Assembly: GCA_030847615.1 (NCBI GenBank)
Contig: JAUMIR010000003.1
Coordinates: 54,607,001-54,671,000 of the forward strand
Reading direction: 5' to 3'
Length of the DNA: 64,000 nt
From: Gambelia wislizenii
Taxonomy: Eukaryota > Chordata > Lepidosauria > Squamata > Crotaphytidae
This document shows positions 11,753 through 22,780 of this stretch, one piece after another (the first letter of the stretch is position 1; every line of letters begins with the position of its first letter). Below the pieces are notes generated by a model. That model did not search any database. It saw only the letters and a list, made by a program, of their open reading frames with translations, and was not told where the DNA came from. The translations under genes and the position numbers were made by a program.

Positions 11753-12390
11753 AGAATCATAGAGTTGGAAGAGACCAAAAGGGTCATTCAGTCCAACCCC
11801 CTGCAATGCAGGAATACACAGTCAAATCATTCCCGACAGGTAGCCATCCAGCCTCTGTTTAAAAACCTCCAAAGAAGGTTGGAGATGCCACCTAAACATT
11901 GGAAGAAGAAAGAGATTCCACCTAAACATTAGGGAGAACTTCCTGTCAGTAAGAGCTGTTCGGAATTGGAACACACTGCCTCAGAGTGTGGTGGAGTCTT
12001 CTTCTTTGGAGGTTTTTAAGCAGAGGCTGGATGGCTATCTGTTGGGAATGATTTGATTGTGTATTCCTGCATGGCAGGGAGTTGGACTGGATGGCTCTTG
12101 AGGTCCTTCCAACTCTATGATTCTATGATTCTATGTCACCTCTCAACCTTCTCTTCTCCAGACTAAACATGCCTAGTCCCTAAGCCATTCCTCATAGGGC
12201 ATGGCTTCCAGACCTTTCACCATCCTGGTTGCCCTCCTCTGGACATGTTCCAGCTTCTCAATATCCTTTCTGAATTGTGGTGCCCAGAATTGGACACAGT
12301 ATTCCAGGTGACGTCTGACCAAAGCAGAACAGAGTGGCACTATTACTTCCCTTGATCTAGACACTATACTCCTATTAATGAAGCCTAGAA
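11753..12390 (-). mobile_element. CR1 LINE 3' end, minus strand, interrupted by a forward CR1
   Basis: Two minus-strand pieces belong together. The 3' tip is 11753-11879 (tail read as ATAGAATCATAGAGTTGGAA). The upstream body is 12136-12390, encoding the [20 protein letters not shown] and [16 protein letters not shown] segments. Between them lies a forward CR1 tip (11880-12135). Compared with the copy at 6070-7130, about 200-240 bp of the host copy is missing at the junction, so the insertion or later decay removed host sequence. Confidence 0.8.
11880..12135 (+). mobile_element. CR1 LINE 3' tip nested in another CR1
   Basis: Forward sequence matching the CR1 C-terminus (LTVRAVRNWNTL-like, then the FKQRLDGYL-like segment), the TTGGACTGGATGG motif, and the ATTCTATGATTCTATG tail ending at 12135. 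The 5' part (11880-11935) holds a short imperfect internal duplication of the CCACCTAAACATT segment. It lies inside the minus-strand copy described above. Confidence 0.8.
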
Positions 12391-12401
12391 TCTTATTCCA
12401 G

Positions 12402-12490
12402 CAGACCTAGCCAGCACACTCAATAGTAAGGATGGCTGGTAGTTGTAATATAGCAACATCTGGAGATCCATACTTTGCCCCACCTCTGAT
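12402..12490. mobile_element. Half of a palindromic hAT-like MITE
   Basis: GGATGGCTGGTAGTTGTAAT followed by AGCAACATCTGGAGATCCA matches one arm of the common amniote palindromic repeat whose arms carry an ACTACAACTCCCAT motif. A fuller diverged copy is at 50549-50685. The family assignment rests on recalled pattern. Confidence 0.5.
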
Positions 12491-12703
12491 AGCATAACAT
12501 CTTTTATTACATAACTATTTTGGAGGCCATTTCAGGCTATGGAGCTCATAAGCTCTTTCCTCAGTTATCCTCAGTTGCATCCTCCTTTGCCTATGAAATT
12601 AACCTTGTGTAGGAGTGACCAGGATAGAGGAAGTAGAATGGGAATGAGTATGGCCATTTACCAGGTAGATGAGTGAGCATGAATAAAAGGAGGAAGTCAC
12701 GTA

Positions 12704-12927
12704 CAGTGAGCCCTTGGTATCCACTGGCGTTTGGCTCCAGGTTCCTCCGTGGATACCAAAATCCATGGATGCTCAGGTCCCATTATATACAGTGACATAG
12801 TAAAATGTTGTTCCTTTTATAAAATGGCAAAGTCAAGGTTTGTTTTTTGGAATTTTTTTTAGAAAAAAACATTTTCAAGCTGTGGATGGTGGAATCCCTG
12901 GATACAGAATCCCTGGATACATGACTA
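12704..12927. mobile_element. Tigger/pogo-like MITE, second copy
   Basis: It starts CAGTGAGCCCTTGGTATCCA directly after TA (12702-12703). It shares TGGCTCCAGG, GTGGATACCAAAATCCATGG and the ATAAAATGGCAAAGTCA block with the copy at 9547-9776. The right terminus is eroded (around 12915-12927) and may contain a short duplication of the CCCTGGATACA segment. Confidence 0.75.
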
Positions 12928-13029
12928 CATGACATTGAATGTGGACAGTTGGGAGACAGTGAAAGAAAGAGATGAGCAGTTCAGCTGTTGGGGTGGTGGT
13001 GGGATACAAGATGCAGCTATACTTTTTCT

Positions 13030-13096
13030 GTAAAATAAAAAATAAATAAATAAATAAATAAATATCTTATTTATTTATGTATTTATTTATTTATGT
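13030..13096. repeat. AAAT/ATTT simple-sequence palindrome
   Basis: An (AAAT)n run at about 13040-13064 is followed at once by a (TTTA)n run to 13095. The two tracts are mutually complementary and could fold back. Confidence 0.8.
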
Positions 13097-13384
13097 TGTT
13101 ATATTGCAGGTTTGTGGAATTTTTTCAGTCCAAGCATTGACTTGTCTCTGGGTAACACATTGGGGCCCATATTCATTATCCAGACTGTATTCACGTACAA
13201 TCACTCAAATAGCCACCCTCTTAAAATACTCAACAGACGTGTTATTTAGGAAATATGAGCATTTGTTGTGGTTAGCTTCATACTCACTATTGCCTTGGTG
13301 CCAGATTGTGATCAGTGCCAGATTGGTGGACCTAAATCTAAGATTTACCTTTCCACTGGAATAGTCACATATTGAAATGTAGGA

Positions 13385-13948
13385 ATAGAGGGGTATAACC
13401 TTTATAGGAAAAACAGGCCAAACAGGAAAGGAGGAGGAATAGCATTATATATCAGGGATATTTACACCAGTGAAGAGATCCATGACATCAATACTGGAAG
13501 CCAGGTGGAGAGCATCAGGATAAAAATTAAAGGGGAGGGAAACAACTGGGATGTCATTGTGGGACTCTACTACAGACCCCCAAATCAGATGGAGGAATTA
13601 GATGATGCCTTTCTAGAAGAAATGAACACACATGCAGAAAGGAGAGATGTAGTAGTGATGGGTGACTTCAACTATCCTGATATTTGCTGGCAATCTAACT
13701 CAACCAAAACTTCAAGGTCTAGCAAATTCCTTACTTGCCTGGAAGACAATTTCATGGTCCAAAAGGTGGAAGAGGCAACAAGAGGTTCAGCTATTTTAGA
13801 TCTGATCCTAACCAACAGAGATGACCTGGTTAATGGGATGCAAGTGGTGGGATCCTTAGGTGAGAGTGATCATGTTCTCCTGGAGTTTGTTATACAATGG
13901 AAAGGAGAAGCCAGGCATAGTCAGACACGCATTCTTGACTTTAGATGA
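13385..13948 (+). pseudogene. CR1 endonuclease domain fragment
   Basis: In the frame of 13505-13948, and extending upstream to about 13385 without a stop, the product shows GGGIALYIRD, GLYYRPPN, the VVVMGDFNYPDICW motif with catalytic GDFN, LILTNRDD, and the SDHVLLEF motif with the terminal SDH dyad. These are hallmarks of CR1-type APE endonucleases that nick target DNA to prime reverse transcription. The N-terminal catalytic Glu region is missing, and a stop at 13946-13948 closes the frame before the linker. Confidence 0.85.
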
Positions 13949-13989
13949 GCTGATTTCAATAAACTCAGGGAAATACTGGGGGTGATCCC

Positions 13990-14952
13990 ATGGTCAGGAA
14001 TACTAAAAGAGAAGAGACCTCAAGATGGATGGGACTTTCTGAAAAGGGAGATACTGAAGGCACAATTTCAAACAGTGTTGTGGGCCCAGTGCTATTCAAC
14101 ATCTTTATCAATGACTTGGATAAGGGAATTAGGGGCATACTTACAAAATTTGCAGATGACACCAAATTAGGAGGAGTAGCTAATACCCTAGAGGACAGGA
14201 TCAAAATTCAGAATGACCTGGATAGACTGGAGAACTGGGCCAAAGCTAACAAAATGAAATTCAATATGGAGAAATGTAAAGTACTGCACTTAGGGAGGAA
14301 AAATGAAATGCATAGATATAGGATGGGAGAGTCCTGGCTGAATGAGACTACATGTGAAAGGGATCTAGGAGTCCTAGTAGACCACAAGTTGAACATGAGT
14401 CAACAGTGTGATGTGGCAGCTAAAAAGGCCAATGTGATTTTGGGCTGCATCAATAGAAGTATAATGTCTAGATCAAGGGAAGTAATAGTGCCACTCTATT
14501 CTGCCTTGGTCAGGCCTCACCTAGAATACTGTGTCCAGTTCTGGGCACCACAATTCAAAAAGGATATTGACAAATTGGAGCATGTCCAGAGAAGGGCAAC
14601 TAAAGTGGTGAAAGGTCTGGAAACCATGCCTTATGAGGAGAGACTTAGGGAGCTGGGTATGTTTAGCTTGGAAAAAAGATGTTTAAGAGGTGATATGATA
14701 GACCTGTTTAAGTATTTGAAGGGATGTCACGCAGAGGATGGAGCAGGTTTGTTTTCTGCTGCTCCAGAGACTGGAACACGGAGCAATGGATGCAGTCTCC
14801 AGGAACAGAGATTCCACCTCAACATTAGGAGGAACTTTTTGACAGTAAGAGCTGTTTGGCAGTGGAACACACTCCCTCGGAGTGTGGTGGGGTCTCCTTC
14901 CTTGGAGGTCTTTAAACAGAGGCTGGATTGCCATCTGTCGGGGATGCTTTGA
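13990..14952 (+). pseudogene. CR1 reverse transcriptase C-terminal fragment
   Basis: An open frame of 320 codons. The first ~30 codons come from the endonuclease-RT linker read out of frame. From about residue 31 it reads [13 protein letters not shown], then [10 protein letters not shown] with the FADD catalytic box, [16 protein letters not shown], the [16 protein letters not shown] segment, and ends FKQRLDCHLSGML. The N-terminal half of the RT is absent, so it cannot be active even though it is open. It is a useful consensus source for the broken copies nearby. Confidence 0.85.
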
Positions 14953-15041
14953 TCAAGATTTCCTGCGTGGCAGGGGGTTGGACTGGATGGCCCTTGTGCT
15001 CTCTTCCAACTCTACAATTCTATGATTCTATGATTCTATGA

Positions 15042-15700
15042 CCAAGTCTCCAGCATCACGCGAAGGCTGATCATCTGGAGTTCTGGTGGAAGTGCCTCCT
15101 CTTTCTTTGCCTCTTCACTATGTGTGCAGCAGAAGCAGCTGCAGCTTCGAAAGCAGAATTATTGAGACTCACACATATACCTCAATTCCCCAAGCCACTT
15201 ATAGGCTGAAGGGGTGCGTCTAGGTTTGTTCTACTGTCCTTGCTCACATGGAGGGGACGCAGCAGTCTCGGCCTCAGCATAATGCTGCTCCTTCATCTCT
15301 GGGTACTCTTGGTGCACACATATAGCTGATCAGTGAATGAAGTGAATGGCAGCGAAGCTGAACATGGAACCCCCCCCCCCAGCTGCTCCTGTACACTCAG
15401 TGTGATGAACATTTCAGTAGAAAGTACTGGACTGCATTTATAGAAAGTAGAAAGTACTGCAGTGCATTTATAAGTACACATACTGTTGCAACCAGGGGTT
15501 TCTCCAGCCTATGCCACGAAAAGGACTCTAGACAGGGATTTACCATTCCAAAGTATTCAACTAACAACCAGGCCATCTACATGGAACAACAGAGTTAGAA
15601 CGGATGGTGAAGTTTTCTCTGCTCAATGCAGAGTGATCACAGGCAAAGCATTCCTCTTTACTGCTTTCCTATTTTTCCTCACAAAGGCTTTTGGCCTGTG
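15042..15700. other. No gene recognised
   Basis: Unassigned sequence with a C-run at 15371-15380 and a short direct duplication (TAGAAAGTACTG...CTGCAGTGCATTTATA) at about 15416-15470. Confidence 0.5.
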
Positions 15701-15796
15701 GCATCACTAAGCCTGGTGTCACCCTTTCTCCCCAACAGTGTCACCTGGTACAGTTCGGCCCCTCCACACACAACCCTAGTGCCACCACTGCTTTTT
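15701..15796 (+). repeat. Dispersed repeat, paired with 53754-53841
   Basis: GCATCACTAAGCCTGGTGTC ... CACCTGGTACAGTTCGGCCC ... GTGCCACCACTGCT recurs at 53754-53841 as GCATTACTAAGTCTGGTGTT ... CATCTGGTGCGGTTTGACCT ... TGCTGCCACTGCT. No coding capacity is evident. Family unknown. Confidence 0.6.
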
Positions 15797-16185
15797 GTTG
15801 TTTTTGTAACCCTGAAACAAAATCTTGTGCTTCTCAGGCTATTTGATGTGGAACAATTATCCCCCCCCCCCCAGTATGCCAAGGACTGGCACCATATTTG
15901 TGTCCACTGGTTACAACTGTTTCTTTCTTTTCTTGAAACTTGCTAGGGGCTGGCAACCAGTGGCTCAGGGACCACCACAGGTCCAGGGACCACCACTTTC
16001 AGTAGCACTCTATAGATGTCAATACTTTCTCCATAGTGATGGGAAAAACAGTAGAGAGAGAGAGAGATTGATAGAGAGAGACAGTTTCATTTAAGTAATA
16101 TTTCAGTTTATGGAACAGAATGAACCCAAACTTTCAACTTCATAGATTACAGAACTACATCATAATTAAGTTCTTTGCACACTTA
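15797..16185. other. No gene recognised; short GA tract
   Basis: Contains a C-run at about 15861-15872 and a (GA)n tract at about 16052-16082. No coding signal. Confidence 0.5.
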
Positions 16186-16565
16186 GGGCTTATCTACACC
16201 AGCCAGGATACACCACCTCTGTTACCTGGAGGGCATTGGCTAGAGATCACACAGCCTTGGTCACATGCTGAGGAACCCCTGCCTGGCTTCCAGGAGAGCC
16301 AGGGATCTGGCAGCAGCCGCAAGGGCTGGCATGCCTGATGGGCTTCTGCAGACATGTGGGGCCTGACGCCAATTTTGGCTGGGAATACCAGATTAGACTG
16401 TGTATTTTGCGGAAACATTTTATTAGGCCCTACTCTGGCTTGCCCTTGTGTCAGCCCTGTATCTGCCCCATGGGTGGTGAGGACTGCCCTAGGGGCAAAA
16501 GCCCTGTGACATATGGACTACAGGGTTCTGAGACAGGGGCAAGCTGAGTATTTAGCCTGTATGCC
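16186..16565. mobile_element. TIR-element fragment, family B
   Basis: The left end GGGCTTATCTACACCAGCC at 16186 matches GGGCTTGTCTACACCAGCC at 20757. Internal blocks (CCTGGCTTCCAGGAGAGCC; TGCCCTTGTGTCAGCCCTGT; GGGCAAAAGCCCTGT) recur at 20757-21200 and 51682-52192. The right terminus is not clear here. No coding capacity. Confidence 0.55.
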
Positions 16566-16975
16566 CTTATCAGTGATAAGGAATAATGTTAGGTAGAGTA
16601 CCTCTTCATAATATTGCAGTAGCTCTCCACAATAAGTCATTGGACATATATTAAAAAGTCTTGCCTTTTAAATAATTAGGTATAACAATGTGTATAAAGA
16701 ATTTTGAACAATTGCATATGCATCATATAAGCTGAAAACATTTCTCTTCCTAAATTCTCATTATACTCCTGACAGCCATCATAGTATTACTCTCAGTGGG
16801 AGAAGTTAAAAAAAATGGAGATGGGCTTAAAGAGCTTACAGAAGAACAGCTTTCATGCTGAGGTGTGAGAAATGGAACAGCTGTACATTAGAACAGATTT
16901 TTTTTTTCTATTTTGAAATGACATGCCTGTCCTTTAAAATATAGCCATTTGCGGGCTCAGAATCTTGCAAGGAGA
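16566..16975. other. No gene recognised
   Basis: AT-rich sequence with a T-run near 16897-16908; nothing recognisable. Confidence 0.45.
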
Positions 16976-17055
16976 ACATTTATTTTTATTTCATCATTTC
17001 ATTAAAATATTTCTATACCATCCTAAAGCTCAGGGTCTCAGAGCAGCATACAAAA
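16976..17055 (-). repeat. Retroposon 3' tail (AAAT-rich), minus strand
   Basis: Reading the minus strand, a block with GCTGCTCTGAGACCCTGAGC and a GGTATAGAAATATTT segment leads into AAAT-rich tail sequence. It resembles the common amniote GGGCGGTATAAAT(AAAT)n LINE/SINE tail; similar tails are at 41640-41747 (+) and 54241-54330 (-). Confidence 0.45.
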
Positions 17056-17439
17056 AACTCAGTCTTATTAGAAAATCTGTTCCAAAGTGTTCTGGTGACA
17101 CATTCATTAGGAAATTCCTCTCCATACATGTTCATTGTTTTGTATATTATAGAGATAGACCCTGACACATAAAATGATTGCCATAATGTTGCTCTGAATC
17201 TGTACTACATACTGTAATATATAGCCTGCATGTATGATGTAATGCTGGTACTGGCACAACATTAGTCTTCAACCTCTCCATTCTCTCACTTAACTGGTGA
17301 AAAAGAAATGTTTTACCTGTGGCTGGTATCAAAAAAAATACATCAAAACAAATGTACTCATTGTCATCCCACCGAAGCTAGTAACAACTTGAGTACCATG
17401 AGAACAACAGCAAAGTAATGGTCATATAGAACAGTTCTG
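17056..17439. other. No gene recognised
   Basis: Unassigned AT-rich sequence; no features seen. Confidence 0.45.
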
Positions 17440-17575
17440 ATTGATAATTCCTGTGGAGACTCAGTTACATCAGAGTCTTGGTGGTCCAATTTTACTCAAT
17501 CATATGGAAGGGAGAGGTCAGCCCCCAACCTAGACTTGGGGAAAATTGAGCCCCTGCCCCTCCATTACAGGCTCC
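17440..17575 (+). repeat. Dispersed repeat, paired with 11431-11565
   Basis: Diverged copy of the repeat described at 11431-11565, with AGTCTTGGTGGTCCAATTTT as the most recognisable core. Confidence 0.5.
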
Positions 17576-17949
17576 ATGTCTGTGGGGCAGAGTTGGGATG
17601 TTTATATTTAGCCCTGCCCCTTTCATTGCCTTCTCTTATGGGATGTTACAAGAGGCATATTTGCTTTTGAATTTTCTTGCTTTTTGGTGCAAGGCTAATA
17701 TCTATTTATTCTAACTACTACTATTGGTGCTGCTTTTTACCTTCCAAAAGAAAGATGGAATTTATTTTTATTTTATTTTTGCTATTTTCTGTCAGTGTTT
17801 CAACCTGACATTAAGCATCTAACCCAGTGAAAGAAATCATGTGAGCCTTCTCATATTGTTATGTTACAACTCACATCATTCTACACCCCTGGTTATGCTG
17901 CTTGAAGTTGCAGTCCAAGAACAGGCTGTGAGGATGCAGGAATTCTCTG

Positions 17950-18070
17950 AAGAGGCCAGCCACAGATGCAGGTGAAACATCAGGAATAAACTCTTCCAGA
18001 ACCCAGCCTCACAGCCTGGAAAAAAACCCATGAAAAACCTATGGATGATGGCCATGAAAGCCTTTGACTT
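17950..18070 (+). repeat. Dispersed repeat, paired with 45930-46055
   Basis: GAGGCCAGCCACAGATGCAG ... GAAACATCAGGAATAAACT ... CCTCACAGCCTGGA ... GGCCATGAAAGCCTTTGACT. The copy at 45930-46055 shares the same order of blocks (GCCAGCCACAGATGCAGGCG ... GGCCATGAAAGCCTTCGACT). This pattern is common in amniote genomes; I could not name the parent element. Confidence 0.65.
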
Positions 18071-18453
18071 CTACTGGCTCATTGTGAGACAGTGCACACA
18101 GCAATGGAAATTCATACATTTGCAAGTCTTGTGAGACTTGTGAGAAATAAAACAAGCACAAAATCATGTTCATATTTAAAATATGAGTAGGTAGATGTGT
18201 ACAATTTGAAAATATACACAAACATGCTTTAGTCAATGGGAAAATACATTAAAACAGGTTATATTAGAAAAAAAATGTTTACTTCTACATGCATAGTGAA
18301 AAGGTACATGTAAATATCTTTAGAAATTTCCCTGCAGGATGAAAGGAGGATGTCTCATGATCTGACAAAAACAAAGCATGGGGAAAGAATATGGATGGGA
18401 ATCAGACAATCACCAAAAAACAACAAAAACAAAATAAACAATGCAAAAATCAA

Positions 18454-19389
18454 GGGCTCAGTTACACAGCAGTTTTTATTGTGATAGTTTGCGCTTTAGC
18501 ACATTTTTGCACAAGAGCTGCATAGTTTATATGATTTACTGAGAAATCAGTTGATCTGTTTAGTTTTCCACTTTGTAGTTCACACAGACAAAGTGGGGGG
18601 CACGGACTCCCAAGCACATCTGGGGGAAGATGCCCGGACGTTGAGAGGGAGGGAGGGAGGGAAAGAGAGAGAGAGAGAGAGAGAAAGTGCTGGCACCTTT
18701 TCCTCCTCTGATTACCAGAGGGATGCCTGCTAGTTTTCATCCCTTACCAGTGAGTGCTCCCTCTTCTTCCTAAAGCGAAAAGGGTGGGAGGAAGGAGGCA
18801 GCCTTTCAGCTCTGAGGATCCATTCCCTGTCAAGCCCCCCTTCCCCTCACCCTCTCTCTTTCTCTCTCTCTCTCTCTCATACACACACACAAATGCGATC
18901 ACAGCAGGGCGAGGGAGCAAACAGCTGGAGGAGCAGATCACTACTCTCTCACTCCTCTCTCTCTCTCTCTCACACGCAGGGGAACAGGCTAACTGGGGAT
19001 TCCTCAGCCCCAGCAGCCAAGCAATCCGGGAGGCAGACAGCTGGGCGACTGGGATGGGGATAGCACTGGCTGGATCTTTTCTGTGGCTGGAAACAACAAT
19101 GGTTGGATCTTTTCATCTGAGGCTCCTCCATCTCTTACAAGTCCACCCCCTCCGTGGCCAGTCCAACCAATCATGGCTCAGCTCTGCTGTTGTTGTTTCA
19201 GGAAGATTGCTGGTAATTCACACAAACTTTTGTGAAATGGTAGTTCACACAATTGATAGTGCACTAAGTCAAGCTACTTTTCAAAAAAGTCGGGCAAAGT
19301 AGCAAAAGCCCTTATTAGCTACTTTTGAGTTTTTGAGCTCCCCTCCCCTTCTGAATGAGGCAATATTGTGGTGTGATGTGTGTGAACTG
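18454..19389. mobile_element. Possible GC-rich TIR element with GA/CT tracts
   Basis: The left end GGGCTCAGTTACACAGCAG resembles the complement of TGTAACTGAGCCC at 22180-22192, suggesting a shared terminus. The right side has GATGTGTGTGAACTG (19375-19389), complementary in part to CAGTTACACA. Between them the sequence is markedly GC-richer than the surroundings and carries a (GGGA)n/(GA)n tract at about 18644-18686, a (CT)n/(CA)n tract at 18852-18891 and another (CT)n at 18950-18974. A 182-codon frame (18754-19302) spans it but has no domain character. Boundaries and class are uncertain. Confidence 0.35.
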
Positions 19390-20756
19390 TTAGGAATCTT
19401 AGTGAATTCTTCACTGACTTATTTTGTCATGTAAATGGGCCCCAAGACATTTTTGTAGTTTCAACTATTGGTCTGATCCAATTTGGCTCCCCCATGTTCT
19501 TAATGTGGATGTGGCACAAAACCATGCCCTTGCCCCAGTGGATAAAGGTAAAGGGCATTACAAGATGTCACAGACAATCAGATATCTGTCTGTCTGTCCC
19601 TCTATCTATGATTCTCTGCATGCACACACACACACATTCTATAGCAAAAGTAATAATAGTGATAATCTGGTTTTCACCAGATTCACTCTATATTTCCATC
19701 TAAGGTGTGTGGCAGGGATCCTATCGGCTGTGCATTAGCTTCATTGAAGGTGACCACAGCAGGGGTAAAGTCACAGTGTTAAGGTAAGGAGGAAAATGAT
19801 GACAGTGATGACAGCAGGAGGAAAAAGCCTTCCCACTCCATGTCTTTTGTTTTTCAAACTCCTGGCTTCTGTGAGATGGAATCAAGGCAATATGGGAGGG
19901 ACTGGTTGAACAATTGCTTGTCTTATGGCTCAGATGACTATCCAACGCCACCCCTCCCATACTGCCTTGGCTCTGTGGACACAATTTCACATGCAATTGT
20001 TTCCAATAAAGTGGAGGAAAAGCAGAGGGATACAGTATACTGACATGAAACAAGACATTGAAGAAAAAGGTGGCATGGAGACAGCAGCCTTTTCCTCCTC
20101 CTGCCACCACTTTGTTGCATGATGTTGCAGAAAGTGTAAGTAAGCAGTGCTATTCAAAGTGGTAGTGGTCCCTGAGCCAGTGCCTTCTGGTCCCCAAAAT
20201 GTTTCCATGAAAGAAAGAAACAATTGTAGCCAATGGGCACAAATAAGGTACCAGTCCCTAGCACACTAGAAAAAAAGCCCTGATAGCTTGAGAAGATTGG
20301 TGTAAAGGACCATTACTATACTTTAGTTCTGCTATAGGAGCCTGAGTAATGTCACCTTTCCCCTGTCAATACAATGCTTATGTTTTAAAGAAGCCAAGAG
20401 AAAGAGTAAGAGTTATGCCAGCAGGGATGCAACAGTGACAGAAGGACATAAAGTCCTTCATCTTTCTGTTGGAAGGTAAATCTTTTTTTTTAAAGTTACA
20501 CCTTTTTATCATCAGATCAACAAAGCTAGCAGAACTGACAAATCAGTACAACATAGTCATGTCAATCTAACAGTTGATCACAAATATAGGATTTTGGGTT
20601 CAAGCAAAAGTCAAGCTGAAGGACACAACTTTCACATGCAATTGCTTCCAATAAAGTTAAGAAAGAGCAGAGAGAAGCAGTATACTTTTATGTCTGTTTT
20701 TTCCCCCTGAATAAATCGCTCTTCAGTTAAAAGAGAAAAAGATAAGGCAAGATATT
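19390..20756. other. No gene; hairpin and a direct repeat
   Basis: Contains an 18-bp inverted repeat with one mismatch (CAAGGCAATATGGGAGGG at 19883-19900; CCCTCCCATACTGCCTTG at 19952-19969) and a direct repeat of about 64 bp (19978-20041 and 20622-20686) with the core TTTCACATGCAATTG, TTCCAATAAAGT. No coding signal. Confidence 0.55.
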
Positions 20757-21200
20757 GGGCTTGTCTACACCAGCCAAATACCCTGGCTTGCCCCTGTTCC
20801 AGAGCCCTGCAGTCCAGATAACACAGGACATTTTCTTCAAAATCTGCCCAGAGACAGTCCTCATGACCCCCTGGGCAGATATGGGGCTGAAATGAGGGCA
20901 AGCTGGTTTACTGCATTTTAATTTAATGCCCAGTTTAATACAGTACTGTTGGATTGGGCTCCGCGTGTCCACGTGATTCTGTCCCAGAATGCCATCCCTT
21001 GCTGCAGCTGACAGCATCCTGACTTTCCTGGAAGCCAGGCAGGAGTTGCTCATCATGTAACCAAAGGCCTGCAGTCACATGTTGTGGGGTCCCTTTCTGG
21101 CTTCTGCATCAGCAGAGAAAATGGTGGAGGCAGCTGCAGCAATGGGCCTGTGTTCCTGTGTGGACTCTGACCTGTTTTCTTCAGGTAACAGGGTGTTATA
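20757..21200. mobile_element. TIR-element fragment, family B, second copy
   Basis: Starts GGGCTTGTCTACACCAGCC. Shares internal blocks with 16186-16565 and 51682-52192, including TCCTGGAAGCCAGGCAGGAG, GGCTTCTGCATCAGCAGAGA and TTCAGGTAAC near the right part. The right terminus is not intact. Confidence 0.55.
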
Positions 21201-22780
21201 TGCACCCCTCCCCTTTCCATATTTCACTAATTGGCTATAATTCATAATTTTATTTATATTATCACTTTACATGGTTAGCAGTAGACCAGGACTGCCCAAA
21301 TACAGAGACTGGTAAAGGTTTGCTTAAAACCTGAGAAGATGTCTTTTGGAAATTTCCCAAAGCAGACAAGCCCAAGAAGTAATTATGCAAAGCCCCCTCA
21401 AATGGTAGTTAGGGTGGAATGTGCTAACTCTCCTGGATGTACATGGCAGTGAGTCATATGCTAAAACAATCAAGTGACCAGAACACCCAGAACTCTACAA
21501 ATGGTTTGTCTTCACAGCTTTCATACAAACAATAGTAGGTTGCCTGAAAACTCATCAGCCTTAATGTTTCAACCACTAACATTAATGAAGCTGGAGCTTC
21601 CATTGTGTAACTGTGGGAATCTCACTAAAACATTGTTTTCCACTCATAATCATAACATCCCTAAAGGATAAATGTTAAGTATACATAATACCCCCAAACA
21701 CAGCCAAAGTGTGCACAGCCTTCATACCTCCCTTCACTCTGTCAGCCTGCTGTGTAACTGTCACAGCTCTGTCTGAGTATCTTCTGCTACACAAATGCTT
21801 GTCAGACAGTTACAGTATAGCCCATCATCCTGAACTCTGTTCCTCTATCCCAATCCTTCCTCCTATCTTTCATTAGCCTTGTGTGATTGCTTGAAGCTTG
21901 AGTGTGTGTGTGAGTGGTTCCGTGATTATTTTTCAATAAAAACCATTTTTATTTCACTTCCTGGCTTGGAGTCTTGTCAGTTAGTACCAGTATACATAGG
22001 TCAAAAGGTCCTGTAGTTACCTAGCCTCTTGATGACTGAGCTAAGTAAAATTGCCCATATTAATATCTTGACATGAGAGGGTTTTTCACAGACACCACAT
22101 AATTCAGGTAACAGGAGGAAGGATGGGCCAGTTCCACAGCCAGGATACGCCAGCAGGGAGCTGATGTATTCTGGCTTATGTAACTGAGCCCACAGTGAGG
22201 TATAGTTTAGCACACTGCAACACATTGTACACTAAAACAGTGTGGAAATATTACACATCTGAGCAACCTAGCTCTGTCTTTATAAGAACAAAGGTCAACA
22301 CTCTCTTGTACCAGCTTGCTTATACTCTTCATCTTTGGGGAGAAGCTCTTTTCATTGTCCCACTAGCAGGGGATGTACATGAAATATTAATGAAAGACAG
22401 GGCCTTCTCTATAGTGGTGTCCCTTTTCAGAATGCTCTTCCTCAAGAGGTACACTTGTACTGGAGTTTTGGTGCCAAAATAAAGACCTTTGTTCATGTAA
22501 GCATTTAGGATTAACAAATGTAATTGAATTGCCCATGCATTTGATTCTGTTTCATGATTATTATTGGCTTCATCAGAGATGCTGTATTTTAATGTTTTAA
22601 CATTATTGTCTAACCTGGGACTTTTATGAAAGGCATAATAGTGAAATGCATAATTGTGTGCATGCATATTCAAATGAAATGTTAAATACCTGGTGTTGCC
22701 AGGTAGTTCTCAGGTAGCTCTAATTTCTTTCAGTAGCTGTGGTCAAGAAATCATATATTTCTGAACTGCCAGTGAAGGGC
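21201..22780. other. No gene recognised; one family-B-like end
   Basis: The stretch 22105-22192 carries TTCAGGTAACAGGAGG and the terminus GGCTTATGTAACTGAGCCC, which looks like the right end of another family-B-related element. Otherwise no coding or RNA features. Confidence 0.45.

Larger units (their letters stand above)
13383..15041 (+). mobile_element. CR1 LINE with internal deletion (endonuclease joined to RT tail)
   Basis: The most complete CR1 in the window. The 5' part (13383-14075) encodes the apurinic-type endonuclease and the start of the linker. At about 14075-14080 the sequence jumps to the end of the RT palm (GTGCTATTCAACATC, FADDTK) and runs open to 14952, then ends in the CR1 tail ATTCTATGATTCTATGATTC at 15041. 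The missing part corresponds to most of the RT fingers and palm. The two open frames are out of phase. It is 5' truncated and nonfunctional. Confidence 0.9.

Noticed and set aside
13505..13948. A host endonuclease gene
   Set aside because: The GDFN and SDH motifs and downstream RT plus ATTCTATG tail show it is the CR1 endonuclease.
18754..19302. 182-codon frame in the GC-rich block as a protein gene
   Set aside because: Composed largely of simple-sequence Ser/Leu runs from CT tracts; GC-rich DNA has few stops by chance.
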